Assembly (NCBI GenBank): GCA_964544085.1
Contig: CAZIZT010000018.1
Span: 59,869-123,868, forward strand
Origin: CAZIZT01 sp964544085
Lineage (GTDB): Bacteria; Campylobacterota_A; Desulfurellia; Desulfurellales; Hippeaceae
DNA: 64,000 nucleotides
Reading direction: 5' to 3'
The number at the start of each line of letters is the position of its first letter. Within the stretch, counting starts at the first letter, position 1. The notes under the pieces were generated by a model. It had not been told where the DNA came from, ran no database searches, and worked only from the letters and a program-made list of their open reading frames with translations. A program made the position numbers and the translations under genes. Shown here one piece after another: positions 33,311-42,679 of the stretch.

Positions 33311-34305
33311 TCAGCTACAAGGATGCCGGGGTTGACATAGACAAAGGAAACAGGCTCGTTGAGTTCATTAAGAAGGCGCTTGGTGACCAGAGGGATCCCA
33401 ATTTGTTGAGCTCCATAGGGGCGTTTGGGGCGCTTTACACACTCGATAACGATACGGTGATATCAACCACAACGGATGGTGTAGGGACAAAGCTTCTCGT
33501 TGCGCAGATGGCAAAAAAACACGATACTGTGGGTATCGATCTTGTTGCCATGAACGTTAACGATATCGTAGCTATGGGTTCCAAGCCCTTGCTATTTCTC
33601 GATTACATAGCCTACAGTGATTTGGAGGATGCCCACCTCGAACAGATACTTGGTGGCATTGTTGAAGCCCTCGGGGAGGCTGGTGCTATTCTTGCAGGTG
33701 GAGAGACGGCTCAAATGCCGGATGTGTATCCCTCTGGTGCCTATGATCTTGCCGGTTTTTGCGTGGGAATAAGCCGTAAAGATGAGCTGTTGCTTGAAAC
33801 TCCAGAACCGGGCGATGTGGTTGTTGGTTTTGAATCAAGTGGCTATCACTCCAACGGTTATTCGCTGTTGCGTAAGGTCTTTTTCGAGGTTGCTGGTTAT
33901 GACCTTCAAGATAGGGTGCTTGACAAGAGGAGCCTTGCGGATCTGTTGTTAACACCAACAAAGATATACGTTAAGCCCCTTTTGAGTGTTAGAGACCTGA
34001 TAAAAAGGGCAGCTCATATTACGGGTGGGGGTTTTTACGACAACATAAGCAGGATTCTCCCTGATGGGGTAGGTTGCGTTATTGAAAAAAGGTTGCTTCC
34101 TGAAAGGGATGAGTTTGAGCTTGTGCGCAAGCTTGGAAATATTGCTTTCGAGGAAATGTTCAGAACGTTCAACATGGGTGTTGGTTTTGTTGTTGTTGTC
34201 TCCCCTGAGAATGTTAGAAGGCTGATCGAAACGGTTGGTAAACTGGGCACAGAGGCGTTTGTAATAGGTCAGATTGAAAAGGGTAGGGGTGTCAGGATTG
34301 TATAG
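33307..34305 (+). CDS. purM: Phosphoribosylformylglycinamidine cyclo-ligase (AIR synthetase)
   Basis: 332 residues, start TTG 33307 overlapping the previous stop and preceded by GAGGAGGGG. SYKDAGVDIDKGN at the N-terminus, then TTDGVGTKL, GIDLVAMNVNDI and GGETAQMPDVY are PurM signatures. It closes the imidazole ring in purine synthesis. It is followed by purN as in many bacteria, though the other pur genes are elsewhere. Confidence 0.97.
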   Translation: MISYKDAGVDIDKGNRLVEFIKKALGDQRDPNLLSSIGAFGALYTLDNDTVISTTTDGVGTKLLVAQMAKKHDTVGIDLVAMNVNDIVAMGSKPLLFLDYIAYSDLEDAHLEQILGGIVEALGEAGAILAGGETAQMPDVYPSGAYDLAGFCVGISRKDELLLETPEPGDVVVGFESSGYHSNGYSLLRKVFFEVAGYDLQDRVLDKRSLADLLLTPTKIYVKPLLSVRDLIKRAAHITGGGFYDNISRILPDGVGCVIEKRLLPERDEFELVRKLGNIAFEEMFRTFNMGVGFVVVVSPENVRRLIETVGKLGTEAFVIGQIEKGRGVRIV

Positions 34306-34945
34306 AATAGGTGTGTTGATCTCCGGCAGGGGCTCCAACTTTAAAGCTATTGCTGAAAACATAAAAGCTGGCTATATCAGGAATGCAGAGATTGTTGTTG
34401 TAATAAGTAACAGAAGTAATGCAGGCGGTCTTGATATAGCCAGAAGTTTCGGGATTGAGGCATTGTTTGTTGATCCTGAAGGCTTGTCACGTCAACGCTA
34501 CGATGAGCAGCTCATTAAAATATTGAAGCAATACGAGGTTAATCTTGTGGTTCTTGCCGGTTTTATGCGTATACTGACACCGTCGTTCATTGAAGCGTTT
34601 CGAGATAGAATTGTGAATATACACCCGGCTCTATTGCCATCGTTCAAGGGTCTGCATGCGCAGAGGCAGGCACTCCAAGCCGGCGTCAGGTTTGCAGGGG
34701 CGACGGTGCACTTTGTTACTGAAGAGATGGATTCAGGACCTATTATCGTTCAGTCTGTTGTTCCTGTACTTTGTGGTGATACGGAAGAGACATTAAGCAA
34801 GCGAATATTGAGAACAGAGCATAAGATCTATCCATATGCGATCAAGCTTATCACAGAAGGCAAACTTAGGATTGAGAATGGAAGAGTCATTTACGATTCC
34901 GAAGAGCTACCCGATGAGTTTTTTGCGATTAACCCTACGCCTTAG
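34298..34945 (+). CDS. purN: Phosphoribosylglycinamide formyltransferase
   Basis: 215 residues. IGVLISGRGSNFKAI at the N-terminus, catalytic region VNIHPALLPSFKGLHAQ (Asn and His) and FVTEEMDSGPII (Asp) are the GART motifs. It transfers formyl from 10-formyl-THF to GAR. I chose TTG 34298, with GGGGTG about 7 nt upstream; it overlaps the purM end by 8 nt. Further upstream in-frame starts would add residues before the fold with no family support. Confidence 0.94.
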   Translation: MYRIGVLISGRGSNFKAIAENIKAGYIRNAEIVVVISNRSNAGGLDIARSFGIEALFVDPEGLSRQRYDEQLIKILKQYEVNLVVLAGFMRILTPSFIEAFRDRIVNIHPALLPSFKGLHAQRQALQAGVRFAGATVHFVTEEMDSGPIIVQSVVPVLCGDTEETLSKRILRTEHKIYPYAIKLITEGKLRIENGRVIYDSEELPDEFFAINPTP

Positions 34946-34962
34946 TTTGATTGGGAGGTAAC

Positions 34963-36390
34963 ATGGAGTATGAGCCTGTCATAGGTCTTGAGGTGCATAT
35001 ACAGCTATCCACTAAAACCAAGATATTCTGCAGCTGTTCTACAGATTTTGGTGCACAACCCAACACCCACGTTTGTCCAGTTTGTATGGGCGCTCCTGGT
35101 GTACTACCGGTTCTTAACAAAAAAGTAGTGGAGTATGCCATTAAGCTCGGTATAGCTCTTGGGTGCAAAATCAACAGGTTCTCGCGTTTTGCGCGGAAAA
35201 ACTACTTCTATCCGGATTTACCGAAGGGGTATCAGATCTCCCAGTATGAGCTTCCAATACTTGAAGGTGGACACGTGGAAATCTACCTCAACGGTGAGTT
35301 CAAAAAGATAGGTCTTGAACGTATTCACATGGAAGAGGATGCTGGAAAGACCATTCATAAAGCAGACGGCAGTTACGTGGATCTGAACAGAGCCGGTGTT
35401 CCGCTTCTTGAGATGGTTTCGTTGCCAGTAATGCATTCACCTCAGGAGGCTGGCGAGTATCTGCGATCGATAAGAAGGATAGTGCGTTATCTTGGTATAT
35501 GTGACGGCAACATGGAAGAGGGTTCCATGAGGTGCGATGCGAATGTTTCCGTCAGGCCAAAAGGCTCAGATAAGCTTGGCACCAAGACCGAGCTTAAAAA
35601 CATGAACTCCTTCAAGCATGTAGAGAAGGCGCTTGCCTACGAGATAGAAAGGCAGATTGCACTACTTGAAGCTGGAGAATCTGTAACTCAACAGACGCGT
35701 CTCTGGGATGAGAGGGAGGGTGTAACAAAACCCATGCGTTCAAAGGAAGAGGCGTTTGAGTACAGGTACTTTCCCGAGCCAGATCTTGTTCCTTTGATTA
35801 TTGATGAGGAGTGGATAGAGAGGATCAGGGCAGAGATTCCTGAGTTGCCGAAAGAGAGACTCATGCGTTTCGTGTCGCAGTATGGTCTTAAGTTTGATGA
35901 TGCACGAATCCTCACAGATGAGAAAGCCCTTGCCGATTACTTTGAAGAGGCGGTTGCAAATTATGAAAAACCAGCCGTGATAGCAAACTGGATACTGAGT
36001 GAGCTTCTGGGATACCTCAACAAGGAGAATAAAACAGTTGAGGAGACGCTTATCAAACCCCACCAGATCAGACAACTTGTTGAGCTTGTAGATAAAGGCA
36101 CTATAAGTGGCAAGATAGCAAAGAGTGTGTTCAAGGAGATGTACGAATCCGGCACTGATCCAGAGACCATTGTAAAGAAAAAGGGTCTTATCCAGATAAC
36201 AGATCCTGCACTGATAGAATCTATTGTAGATGAGGTGATACACTCCAATCCGAAAGCCGTGGAACAGTACAGGTCAGGAAAGAAGAACACAATAGGGTTT
36301 TTTGTTGGTCAGGTAATGAAAAAGACAAAGGGAAAAGCCAATCCAAAGCTGGTCAATGAGATTCTGGCCAGGAAACTGGAGGATGCATGA
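34963..36390 (+). CDS. gatB: Aspartyl/glutamyl-tRNA(Asn/Gln) amidotransferase subunit B
   Basis: 475 residues. YEPVIGLEVHIQLSTKTKIF, the cysteine pairs CSC and CPVCMG that bind zinc, LNRAGVPLLE and the C-terminal YqeY-like domain (VGQVMKKTKGKANPKLVNEIL) define GatB. It amidates mischarged Glu-tRNA(Gln) or Asp-tRNA(Asn). gatA and gatC are not in the window. ATG 34963 follows GGGAGGT. Confidence 0.97.
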   Translation: MEYEPVIGLEVHIQLSTKTKIFCSCSTDFGAQPNTHVCPVCMGAPGVLPVLNKKVVEYAIKLGIALGCKINRFSRFARKNYFYPDLPKGYQISQYELPILEGGHVEIYLNGEFKKIGLERIHMEEDAGKTIHKADGSYVDLNRAGVPLLEMVSLPVMHSPQEAGEYLRSIRRIVRYLGICDGNMEEGSMRCDANVSVRPKGSDKLGTKTELKNMNSFKHVEKALAYEIERQIALLEAGESVTQQTRLWDEREGVTKPMRSKEEAFEYRYFPEPDLVPLIIDEEWIERIRAEIPELPKERLMRFVSQYGLKFDDARILTDEKALADYFEEAVANYEKPAVIANWILSELLGYLNKENKTVEETLIKPHQIRQLVELVDKGTISGKIAKSVFKEMYESGTDPETIVKKKGLIQITDPALIESIVDEVIHSNPKAVEQYRSGKKNTIGFFVGQVMKKTKGKANPKLVNEILARKLEDA

Positions 36391-37679
36391 GACTTGTTAT
36401 AAGAAACGCCTACGTGATCGTACCTTCGCTGAGTTTTGAGGGTTTTGCTGATATTTCTGTTGTGGATGGTAGAATCGAAACAATAGGCGATGTTGTTGGG
36501 GTTGGCATTGATCGTGAAATCGATGCTACAGGCCTGATAGCTGCCCCCGGTTTTGTTGATATTCATGCACATCTAAGGGATCCTGGCTTCACTCATAAAG
36601 AAACAATCGAGACAGGCCTCAGGGCTGCAGTTAAGGGTGGTTTTACAACGGTTTGCTGTATGCCCAACACGAAACCTGTGATCGATAACATTCAGACCGT
36701 CGAGTATATAAAAACAAAAGCCAGCAAGCTCAACATCTGCAATCTGCACCCCATAGGTGCAATCAGCAAAAATGAAGCAGGCGAAGAGCTTTCGGATATG
36801 ATAACACTCAAGGAAGCTGGATGTGTTGCTTTCAGTGATGACGGTAAACCTGTGATGAGTGCTGGCCTACTTTACAAGGCAATGGTCTATGCAAAGGATA
36901 TAGGTGCTCCACTTGCCCTTCATGAGGAGGATGTAACCATCACAGAGGATGGCGTTGTAAATGCATCGGCTCTTGCTTTCAGACTCGGCTTAAAAACTAT
37001 GCCCAACGTTGCTGAATCGAGCATGATTGCAAGGGATGTAGAGATTGCGAAGGCTACCGGTGCTCACCTGCACATCTGTCATGTGAGTGCGAAGGAATCA
37101 ATAGAGGTTTTGAGGCATGCAAAAACAGAAGGAATCAATGTGACCTTTGAGGTAATGCCTCATCACTTCTCGTTGACCGATCAGGAGATAGATAACTACA
37201 ACACATTGGCAAAGGTAAATCCACCGTTAAGGGATAAGACAGATGTGGAGGCTATCAAGACGGCTATTGCAAGTGGGCTTGTGGATGCTATTGCCACAGA
37301 TCACGCTCCGCATGATGAGGAGTCCAAAAGAACGACCATGCAGAGGGCTGCCTTCGGTATTAGCGGCTTTGAAACGGCTTTTGCGGTTGTTAATACCTAC
37401 CTTGTGAATGATGGCACTATCTCCTTGGCTGAAGCTATTTCGCTTATGAGCTACAAACCTGCCAGGCTTTTCGGGCTCGATGCCGGCAGGCTTCAGGAGG
37501 GTGCCTTTGCAGATATAGTGTTGTTGGATAAGGATAGAGAGTGGATTGTTGACAGGCACACATTTGTATCCAAAGGTAAAAACACACCGTTTCACGGTAA
37601 GCGGCTTAAGGGTATGGTGATGAAAACGTTTTACAGAGGCAGACTGGTTTACGAAGGAGAGGAGGATGGCACTGTTTAG
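36387..37679 (+). CDS. pyrC: Dihydroorotase
   Basis: 430 residues, the long class I type. Metal-binding DIHAHLRDPG, then TVCCMPNTKPVID, HICHVSAKES and ATDHAPHDEESK are in order. It closes carbamoyl-aspartate to dihydroorotate. Overlaps gatB by 4 nt and accD by 14 nt, with no room for independent regulation. Confidence 0.96.
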   Translation: MRLVIRNAYVIVPSLSFEGFADISVVDGRIETIGDVVGVGIDREIDATGLIAAPGFVDIHAHLRDPGFTHKETIETGLRAAVKGGFTTVCCMPNTKPVIDNIQTVEYIKTKASKLNICNLHPIGAISKNEAGEELSDMITLKEAGCVAFSDDGKPVMSAGLLYKAMVYAKDIGAPLALHEEDVTITEDGVVNASALAFRLGLKTMPNVAESSMIARDVEIAKATGAHLHICHVSAKESIEVLRHAKTEGINVTFEVMPHHFSLTDQEIDNYNTLAKVNPPLRDKTDVEAIKTAIASGLVDAIATDHAPHDEESKRTTMQRAAFGISGFETAFAVVNTYLVNDGTISLAEAISLMSYKPARLFGLDAGRLQEGAFADIVLLDKDREWIVDRHTFVSKGKNTPFHGKRLKGMVMKTFYRGRLVYEGEEDGTV

Positions 37680-38493
37680 AAAGAAGAGAAAAACTCAGGA
37701 GAATAAGTGGATAAAGTGTAAATCCTGCGGTGAGGCTTTCCATGTTGAAGAGTTGAAGCAGAACTACTGGATATGCCCGAAATGCGGTAACTACTTCCGT
37801 ATCTCAGCACGTCATAGGATTAGTATAACAGCCGATGAGGGTTCATTCAGGGAGTTTGACAAGAAAATAACCACAAAGGATCCGTTGAATTTCGTTGATC
37901 TGAAGCCTTACAAAGAAAGGCTTCGTGATGCAATGGAGAAAACGGGTAACAAAGAGGCTGTCGTGTGCGGTACGTGTACCATTGAGTCTGAGCCTTGTGT
38001 TCTTGTTGTGATGGATTTCTCATTTTTGGGTGGATCTATGGGCTATGCAACGGGAGAAAAGATTGTAAGGGCTATAGAAAAGGCGATGAAACTCAAAAGA
38101 GGGCTTGTGATAATAAGTGCTTCTGGTGGTGCAAGGATGCAGGAAGGCATACTCTCATTGATGCAGATGGAAAGGACGGCAGCTGCACTTAAAAGGCTTT
38201 CAGATAAAGGATTACCATACATTTCCGTTTTAACAGACCCCACTACTGGTGGAGTTGCAGCGAGTTTCTCCATGCTTGGCGATGTAATAATTGCTGAACC
38301 AAAAGCCCTCATAGGGTTTGCTGGGCCCCGTGTTATTGAGCAGACGATAGGCAAAGGGTTGCCTGAAGGCTTCCAGCGTTCGGAATTTCTTCTTGAGAAG
38401 GGATTTATCGATGTGATAGCCGAGAGGAAGGAGATACCGAAGTATATAGCGCGTTTTCTGAGATACTTTTCGGAAAATGTGAAGAAAAAGTAG
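37666..38493 (+). CDS. accD: Acetyl-CoA carboxylase carboxyltransferase subunit beta
   Basis: 275 residues. The N-terminal zinc ribbon has CKSC (residues 19-22) and CPKC further on. The crotonase-like core (DFSFLGGSMGYATGEKIVRA, SASGGARMQEG, TDPTTGGVAASFSMLGDV) is typical. With AccA it carboxylates acetyl-CoA to malonyl-CoA. accA is not in the window. Start within the pyrC end; GGAGAGGAGG lies just upstream. Confidence 0.97.
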   Translation: MALFRKKRKTQENKWIKCKSCGEAFHVEELKQNYWICPKCGNYFRISARHRISITADEGSFREFDKKITTKDPLNFVDLKPYKERLRDAMEKTGNKEAVVCGTCTIESEPCVLVVMDFSFLGGSMGYATGEKIVRAIEKAMKLKRGLVIISASGGARMQEGILSLMQMERTAAALKRLSDKGLPYISVLTDPTTGGVAASFSMLGDVIIAEPKALIGFAGPRVIEQTIGKGLPEGFQRSEFLLEKGFIDVIAERKEIPKYIARFLRYFSENVKKK

Positions 38494-38508
38494 CCTCTTG
38501 GAAGGCTC

Positions 38509-38856
38509 ATGGATGATGATTTACAGGTTGATGCCATAAGTAGAGTCAGGGCTGTTGACAGGCGCGGGGTTATCTCGCAGGCAGCAATAGAGAGGCTTCA
38601 CCGCAGAGAGAGGGAAGAGCAGCGCAGGCGTAAACGCAGGGAGAGCTTTGGAGAGGATTTTGCGAAGCGCTTTGGCCTTAACCCTGATGAGTACGCGATA
38701 AATCTCATCAAGCTAAATGACAGATGGGTTGTTGAAATAATGAACAGGAAAACGAGAAAACGGATCTATCAAGACTACGAGACAATCTGTAACATACTTG
38801 ATATTCGAAAGGAAATGCCTAAAATAGTCGGTGTTAACGTGGATATGAAGGTTTGA
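38509..38856 (+). CDS. Small charged protein of unknown function
   Basis: 115 residues. The first 55 are very basic (RREREEQRRRKRR), the rest folds as alpha/beta (YAINLIKLNDRWVVEIMNRK, then RKRIYQDYETICNILDI). The second half vaguely recalls the FlaG C-terminal half (VxVxDxETGEVIRQIP-like), but the match is weak and I do not assign it. Fully embedded between accD and the dehydrogenase in the long operon. GGAAGG precedes the ATG. Confidence 0.7.
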   Translation: MDDDLQVDAISRVRAVDRRGVISQAAIERLHRREREEQRRRKRRESFGEDFAKRFGLNPDEYAINLIKLNDRWVVEIMNRKTRKRIYQDYETICNILDIRKEMPKIVGVNVDMKV

Positions 38857-38891
38857 AAAACAGAATTTCGAGTTACGGTGGTGGGGTTTGT

Positions 38892-39881
38892 ATGGGAGAT
38901 AAGCAGAAGGTTTTGATCACAAGAAAGATCCCGGAGAATGGCATAAGAGCACTTGAAAAGCACTTTGAACTAATTATAAATCCAAACGACAGGAATATGA
39001 GCCATCGGGAAATTATGCAGAACATAGAGGATGTGTTTGCCATTATCCCGATGGTTTCAGATATTATTGACAGGGAAATCTTAGATAGGGCTAAAAATCT
39101 GAGAATAATTGCCAACTATGGTGTGGGTACGAATAACGTTGACATAGAGTTTGCTACCGAAAAAGGAATATACTTCACCAACACACCGGGAGTTTTGACG
39201 CAGGCAACGGCAGAACTGGGATGGGCTCTTATTATGGCAGCAGCGCGCAGAATTGTTGAGGCGGATAGATTTACCCGTTCTGGCAAATTTACAGGTTTTG
39301 CTCCAACCTTAATGCTTGGGGTTGAGCTTTACGGCAGAACACTTGGCATCATAGGCATGGGAAGGATTGGCTCGTCTATCGCTCGCATGGCGCGTTTCGG
39401 TTTTAATATGAATGTGGTGTACTACAACAGGCGTGTAAGCGACAGAGAATTACTGGTTGATGCAGAGAGACTCGAACTTGATGAACTTCTTAAAATAAGC
39501 GATATTATAGTTGTGTGTGCTCCCCTGAATGATGGTACCAGACACCTTATTGGCCATAAGGAGTTTGGGTTGATGAAGGAGGGTGCGATCTTTGTGAACA
39601 TAGGAAGGGGAGAAATAGTTGATACAGATGCGCTTATAGAGGCATTAAGAGATGGAAGGCTCTTCTCCTGCGGGCTGGATGTATACGAGAACGAGCCCAA
39701 TTTTGACAAGAGATTGCTTGAATTTGATAATTGTATTCTTCTTCCACATATCGGTTCAGCCACGATAAAAACCCGTGAGCGTATGGCTGAAATAGTAGCA
39801 AACAACGTGATAAAGGTTTACAGGGGTGACTGCCCGGATTTTGTTGTCAATGGAGAGGCTCTATGCGGTGCAAAAAATTGA
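38892..39881 (+). CDS. D-isomer-specific 2-hydroxyacid dehydrogenase (glyoxylate reductase-like)
   Basis: 329 residues. NAD-binding GRTLGIIGMGRIGSSIA, catalytic Arg in CAPLNDGTRHL, Glu in YENEP and His in LLPHIGSAT form the family triad. The GTRHLIGHKEFGLMKEGAIF stretch resembles glyoxylate/hydroxypyruvate reductases. Substrate cannot be fixed. ATG 38892 follows GGTGGTGGGG; the in-frame TTG/GTG near 38853 would add 13 unlikely residues. Confidence 0.9.
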   Translation: MGDKQKVLITRKIPENGIRALEKHFELIINPNDRNMSHREIMQNIEDVFAIIPMVSDIIDREILDRAKNLRIIANYGVGTNNVDIEFATEKGIYFTNTPGVLTQATAELGWALIMAAARRIVEADRFTRSGKFTGFAPTLMLGVELYGRTLGIIGMGRIGSSIARMARFGFNMNVVYYNRRVSDRELLVDAERLELDELLKISDIIVVCAPLNDGTRHLIGHKEFGLMKEGAIFVNIGRGEIVDTDALIEALRDGRLFSCGLDVYENEPNFDKRLLEFDNCILLPHIGSATIKTRERMAEIVANNVIKVYRGDCPDFVVNGEALCGAKN

Positions 39882-40135
39882 GAATAACCGGAGTGGTACA
39901 GGGCGTTGGCTATAGGGCATGGGCCAGAAGGCTTGCACGCGAGCTGAATGTGCTTGGTTATGTAAGAAATATGGATGATGGCAGTGTGGAGATGGTTATA
40001 TGTGCTCCTGAGAATATCATGACTGTTATGATAAATGCTGCAAAAAAGGGACCCCCTGCAAGTGTGGTTAAGAGCGTTGAGGTTGAAGACATTGAGTTTG
40101 AACCGTCGAAAGAGGGATTTGAGATATGGATGTAA
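39863..40135 (+). CDS. acyP: Acylphosphatase
   Basis: 90 residues, normal length. GVVQGVGYRAW holds the catalytic Arg and VRNMDDGSVEMV the catalytic Asn. It hydrolyses acyl phosphates such as acetyl or carbamoyl phosphate. Overlaps the dehydrogenase end by 19 nt and the TPR gene by 10 nt. Confidence 0.95.
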   Translation: MRCKKLRITGVVQGVGYRAWARRLARELNVLGYVRNMDDGSVEMVICAPENIMTVMINAAKKGPPASVVKSVEVEDIEFEPSKEGFEIWM

Positions 40136-40662
40136 AGGATATCGACGAGATTCTTCAGTATGGTATCGAGAGTTTCTTAAGAAACAGACCGGATAAGGCG
40201 CGGATGTACTTTACAATAGTGCTGGCAAATGATCCTGAGAACGATGTGGCTCGTTTTGGTATGATGTGCATCGATGCTTTAGCTGATGGAATGAGCGAAG
40301 CCAGGGATATGTTCGGTGTTTACGCTTTCGCCTCACCGCGCGAGAGGGAGCTAATACGCGAAATGTTCGAAGGATACTCCTCTGGAGCCTTCTATGGCGC
40401 AAACACAACGGATGTGCTAACAGAGTTATTGGGCGGGTATCACGAGGATGACGATTACACCCTTGACGATCTGGGTGTGGATGCGGGTGATTCTCAGGAG
40501 GCTTATAACTCCGACTTTTTGCTTGCCAAGGTTTACGAGAAGATTGGGAACTACGACAAGGCGATTGACTATATAGCCAAAGCCTTTAAGTTGAAACCGT
40601 TTGACGAAAAATTGAAAAAAGAGCTCCTCAAGATTGTGAGAAAGAAGAATGGCAAACGGTGA
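40126..40662 (+). CDS. TPR-repeat protein
   Basis: 178 residues. A first repeat is at about 8-40 (FLRNRPDKARMYFTIVLAND) and a second at about 130-165 (FLLAKVYEKIGNYDKAIDYI). An acidic stretch (GYHEDDDYTLDDLGVDAGD) separates them. No signal peptide, so probably cytoplasmic and protein-binding. It overlaps both neighbours. Function unknown. Confidence 0.8.
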   Translation: MDVKDIDEILQYGIESFLRNRPDKARMYFTIVLANDPENDVARFGMMCIDALADGMSEARDMFGVYAFASPRERELIREMFEGYSSGAFYGANTTDVLTELLGGYHEDDDYTLDDLGVDAGDSQEAYNSDFLLAKVYEKIGNYDKAIDYIAKAFKLKPFDEKLKKELLKIVRKKNGKR

Positions 40663-41623
40663 TATTCTTGCCAGGATTAGAGAGGCTGTGGAGATAGAAG
40701 CCTCTGAGATTGCCTCGCTTTCTCGCCGAATCGATGAGAGCTTTTTAAGGGCTGTTGAAACTATCGACAACTCTGGCGGCAGGCTTATCTGTTCCGGCAT
40801 TGGCAAATCCGGGCTCATTGCTAAAAAGATTGCATCAACGATGGCAAGTATCGGTGTGCCTTCTCTATTTGTGCATCCGGTTGATGCCATACATGGTGAT
40901 CTTGGCATGATTACACGCAACGATGTGGCTCTGCTGATTTCCAATTCCGGCAAGACAGAGGAGATCCTTGCTATATTACCGCTCCTTAAAAGGTTTAAGG
41001 TCCCAATTATCTCCATAGTTGGTAATGTGGATTCGGAGCTTGCAAGGAGGAGTGATATAGTTCTAAATGCTCATGTAGACAGGGAGGCGTCTCCCATTAG
41101 CCTGGTTCCTACCTCCTCTACCACAGTAGCTTTGGTTATAGGTGATGCATTGGCTGCCGGTTTGATCGTGAAGCGAAACTTTGGTGATGATGATTTTGCA
41201 CTGCTCCATCCGGGTGGCACGATAGGCAAGAAGCTGCTTGTAAAGGTTGAAGATCTCATGCACACCGGGGATGAGATTCCTATTGTGAAGATGGAAAGCG
41301 GTTTTCAGGATCTGGTCTATGAGATTTCTTCTAAGAGGCTTGGGGTGGCTGTTGTTGTGGATGAAAACATGAGTCTGAGCGGCATAATAACCGACGGCGA
41401 CTTGAGGAGAGCAATAGAACGCCACGGGGAGCATCTATTTACTATGAAAGCCCGAGACATAATGACGAGGAATCCAAAGACAATAGAAAAGAACGCCCTT
41501 GCAGCAAGAGCAGCCAGCCTGATGGAGACCCACTCCATAACAAGCCTTGTGGTAACCGGGGAAAACAGACAGATTGAGGGCATAATCCACCTGCACGATA
41601 TACTTAAAGCCGGTGTCTTGTAG
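40649..41623 (+). CDS. kdsD: Arabinose-5-phosphate isomerase (KdsD/KpsF)
   Basis: 324 residues. N-terminal SIS domain (about 35-170, CSGIGKSGLIAKKIASTMAS, HGDLGMI, SNSGKTEEI) and two CBS domains (about 210-324). It makes arabinose-5-phosphate from ribulose-5-phosphate, the substrate of KdsA. Directly precedes kdsC. Overlaps the TPR gene by 14 nt. Confidence 0.95.
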   Translation: MANGDILARIREAVEIEASEIASLSRRIDESFLRAVETIDNSGGRLICSGIGKSGLIAKKIASTMASIGVPSLFVHPVDAIHGDLGMITRNDVALLISNSGKTEEILAILPLLKRFKVPIISIVGNVDSELARRSDIVLNAHVDREASPISLVPTSSTTVALVIGDALAAGLIVKRNFGDDDFALLHPGGTIGKKLLVKVEDLMHTGDEIPIVKMESGFQDLVYEISSKRLGVAVVVDENMSLSGIITDGDLRRAIERHGEHLFTMKARDIMTRNPKTIEKNALAARAASLMETHSITSLVVTGENRQIEGIIHLHDILKAGVL

Positions 41624-41631
41624 GTTTTGCC

Positions 41632-42147
41632 ATGTTTGATATAAAGATGATTCTGATGGATGTTGATGGTGTTTTAACCGACGGCAGAATTGTAGTTGAT
41701 GATAATGGAAAGGAGTATAAGTTCTTTGATGTTAAGGATGGTCATATCATACACCTTGCCATGGATTTAGGTTTGAAGATTGGTTGGGTGTCCGGTAGAT
41801 ACAGCGCTGCAACACTTCAACGTGCCAAAGAGCTGCATATCGATGATCTTTATCAGGGACACCATAGAAAACTTGATGCAATAAAGGCAATAAGCAAAAA
41901 ACATGCAATTGAACCCTCTAAAATGGCTTTCATAGGGGACGATTTGGTGGATATTCCACCAATGGTAGTGTGTGGTTATTCGGCAGCACCCTCTGATGCT
42001 GTTGATGAGGTAAAACGTGTTGCTGATTATGTTTCAGCTTATCCCGGTGGTAGGGGTGCGGTAAGGGATATAATGGAGCATATATTAAAAAAACTCGGTC
42101 TCTGGGAACGGGTTCTTGAGAAGTACCTGATAAATGCTGAACTTTAG
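41632..42147 (+). CDS. kdsC: KDO-8-phosphate phosphatase
   Basis: 171 residues. HAD motifs: I LMDVDGVLTDG with both Asp, II VSGRYS, IV IGDDLVDIPP. The C0-type small HAD matches KdsC, which dephosphorylates KDO-8-P. Follows kdsD by 8 nt and overlaps lptC by 14 nt. Confidence 0.95.
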   Translation: MFDIKMILMDVDGVLTDGRIVVDDNGKEYKFFDVKDGHIIHLAMDLGLKIGWVSGRYSAATLQRAKELHIDDLYQGHHRKLDAIKAISKKHAIEPSKMAFIGDDLVDIPPMVVCGYSAAPSDAVDEVKRVADYVSAYPGGRGAVRDIMEHILKKLGLWERVLEKYLINAEL

Positions 42148-42679
42148 ACGCTTAGTCAAAATCAGTGGTATACTCGCAGCTTTGCTCGTTCTTGCCGTAG
42201 CTTTCGTTGTTTTTGTTGGATTTGTGACGAATCGCGATCTTACGGGTTCAAACAGTGTTGTACCTCATGTTGAGGAAGAGGCTAAATCCATTGATGTGTA
42301 TCGTATACTGAAGAATGGCAAGGTTGTCTACCATCTGGTAGCCAGCTCAATGGTTAGGAAAAAGAGCGGTATTATCGTGTTGAAGGATGTGAGTCTGTGG
42401 TACAGACAGGATAGTAAACCTACGGTTATGCTGAAGGCGGCCAGGGCAATTGTCTACAGGAACAACGATGTAATGGCTGATGGTGGCGTTTCATTAAAAA
42501 GGAATGACCTTGAGGTCCACACTCAACGGGTTTACTGGGTCAATGCCCAGAAGGTTGCATTCTCGTCTCAGCAATTCAAGGGTAGCGCCAAAAAGGTTCG
42601 GTTCTCTGGAGATGGTTTTAGATATTACTATTCGAACGATAAACTCATTGCCGGGAGAGTAGATATATGGCTAAGGTAA
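42134..42679 (+). CDS. lptC: LPS export ABC transporter periplasmic protein LptC
   Basis: 181 residues. One N-terminal membrane anchor (about 10-31, ILAALLVLAVAFVVFVGFVT) and a periplasmic beta-rich domain (about 45-181), the LptC layout. Sequence conservation in the family is low; the call rests on topology plus position directly after kdsC, the usual bacterial order. It would bridge the LptFG permease and LptA; no lptA is seen nearby. Confidence 0.85.
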   Translation: MLNFRRLVKISGILAALLVLAVAFVVFVGFVTNRDLTGSNSVVPHVEEEAKSIDVYRILKNGKVVYHLVASSMVRKKSGIIVLKDVSLWYRQDSKPTVMLKAARAIVYRNNDVMADGGVSLKRNDLEVHTQRVYWVNAQKVAFSSQQFKGSAKKVRFSGDGFRYYYSNDKLIAGRVDIWLR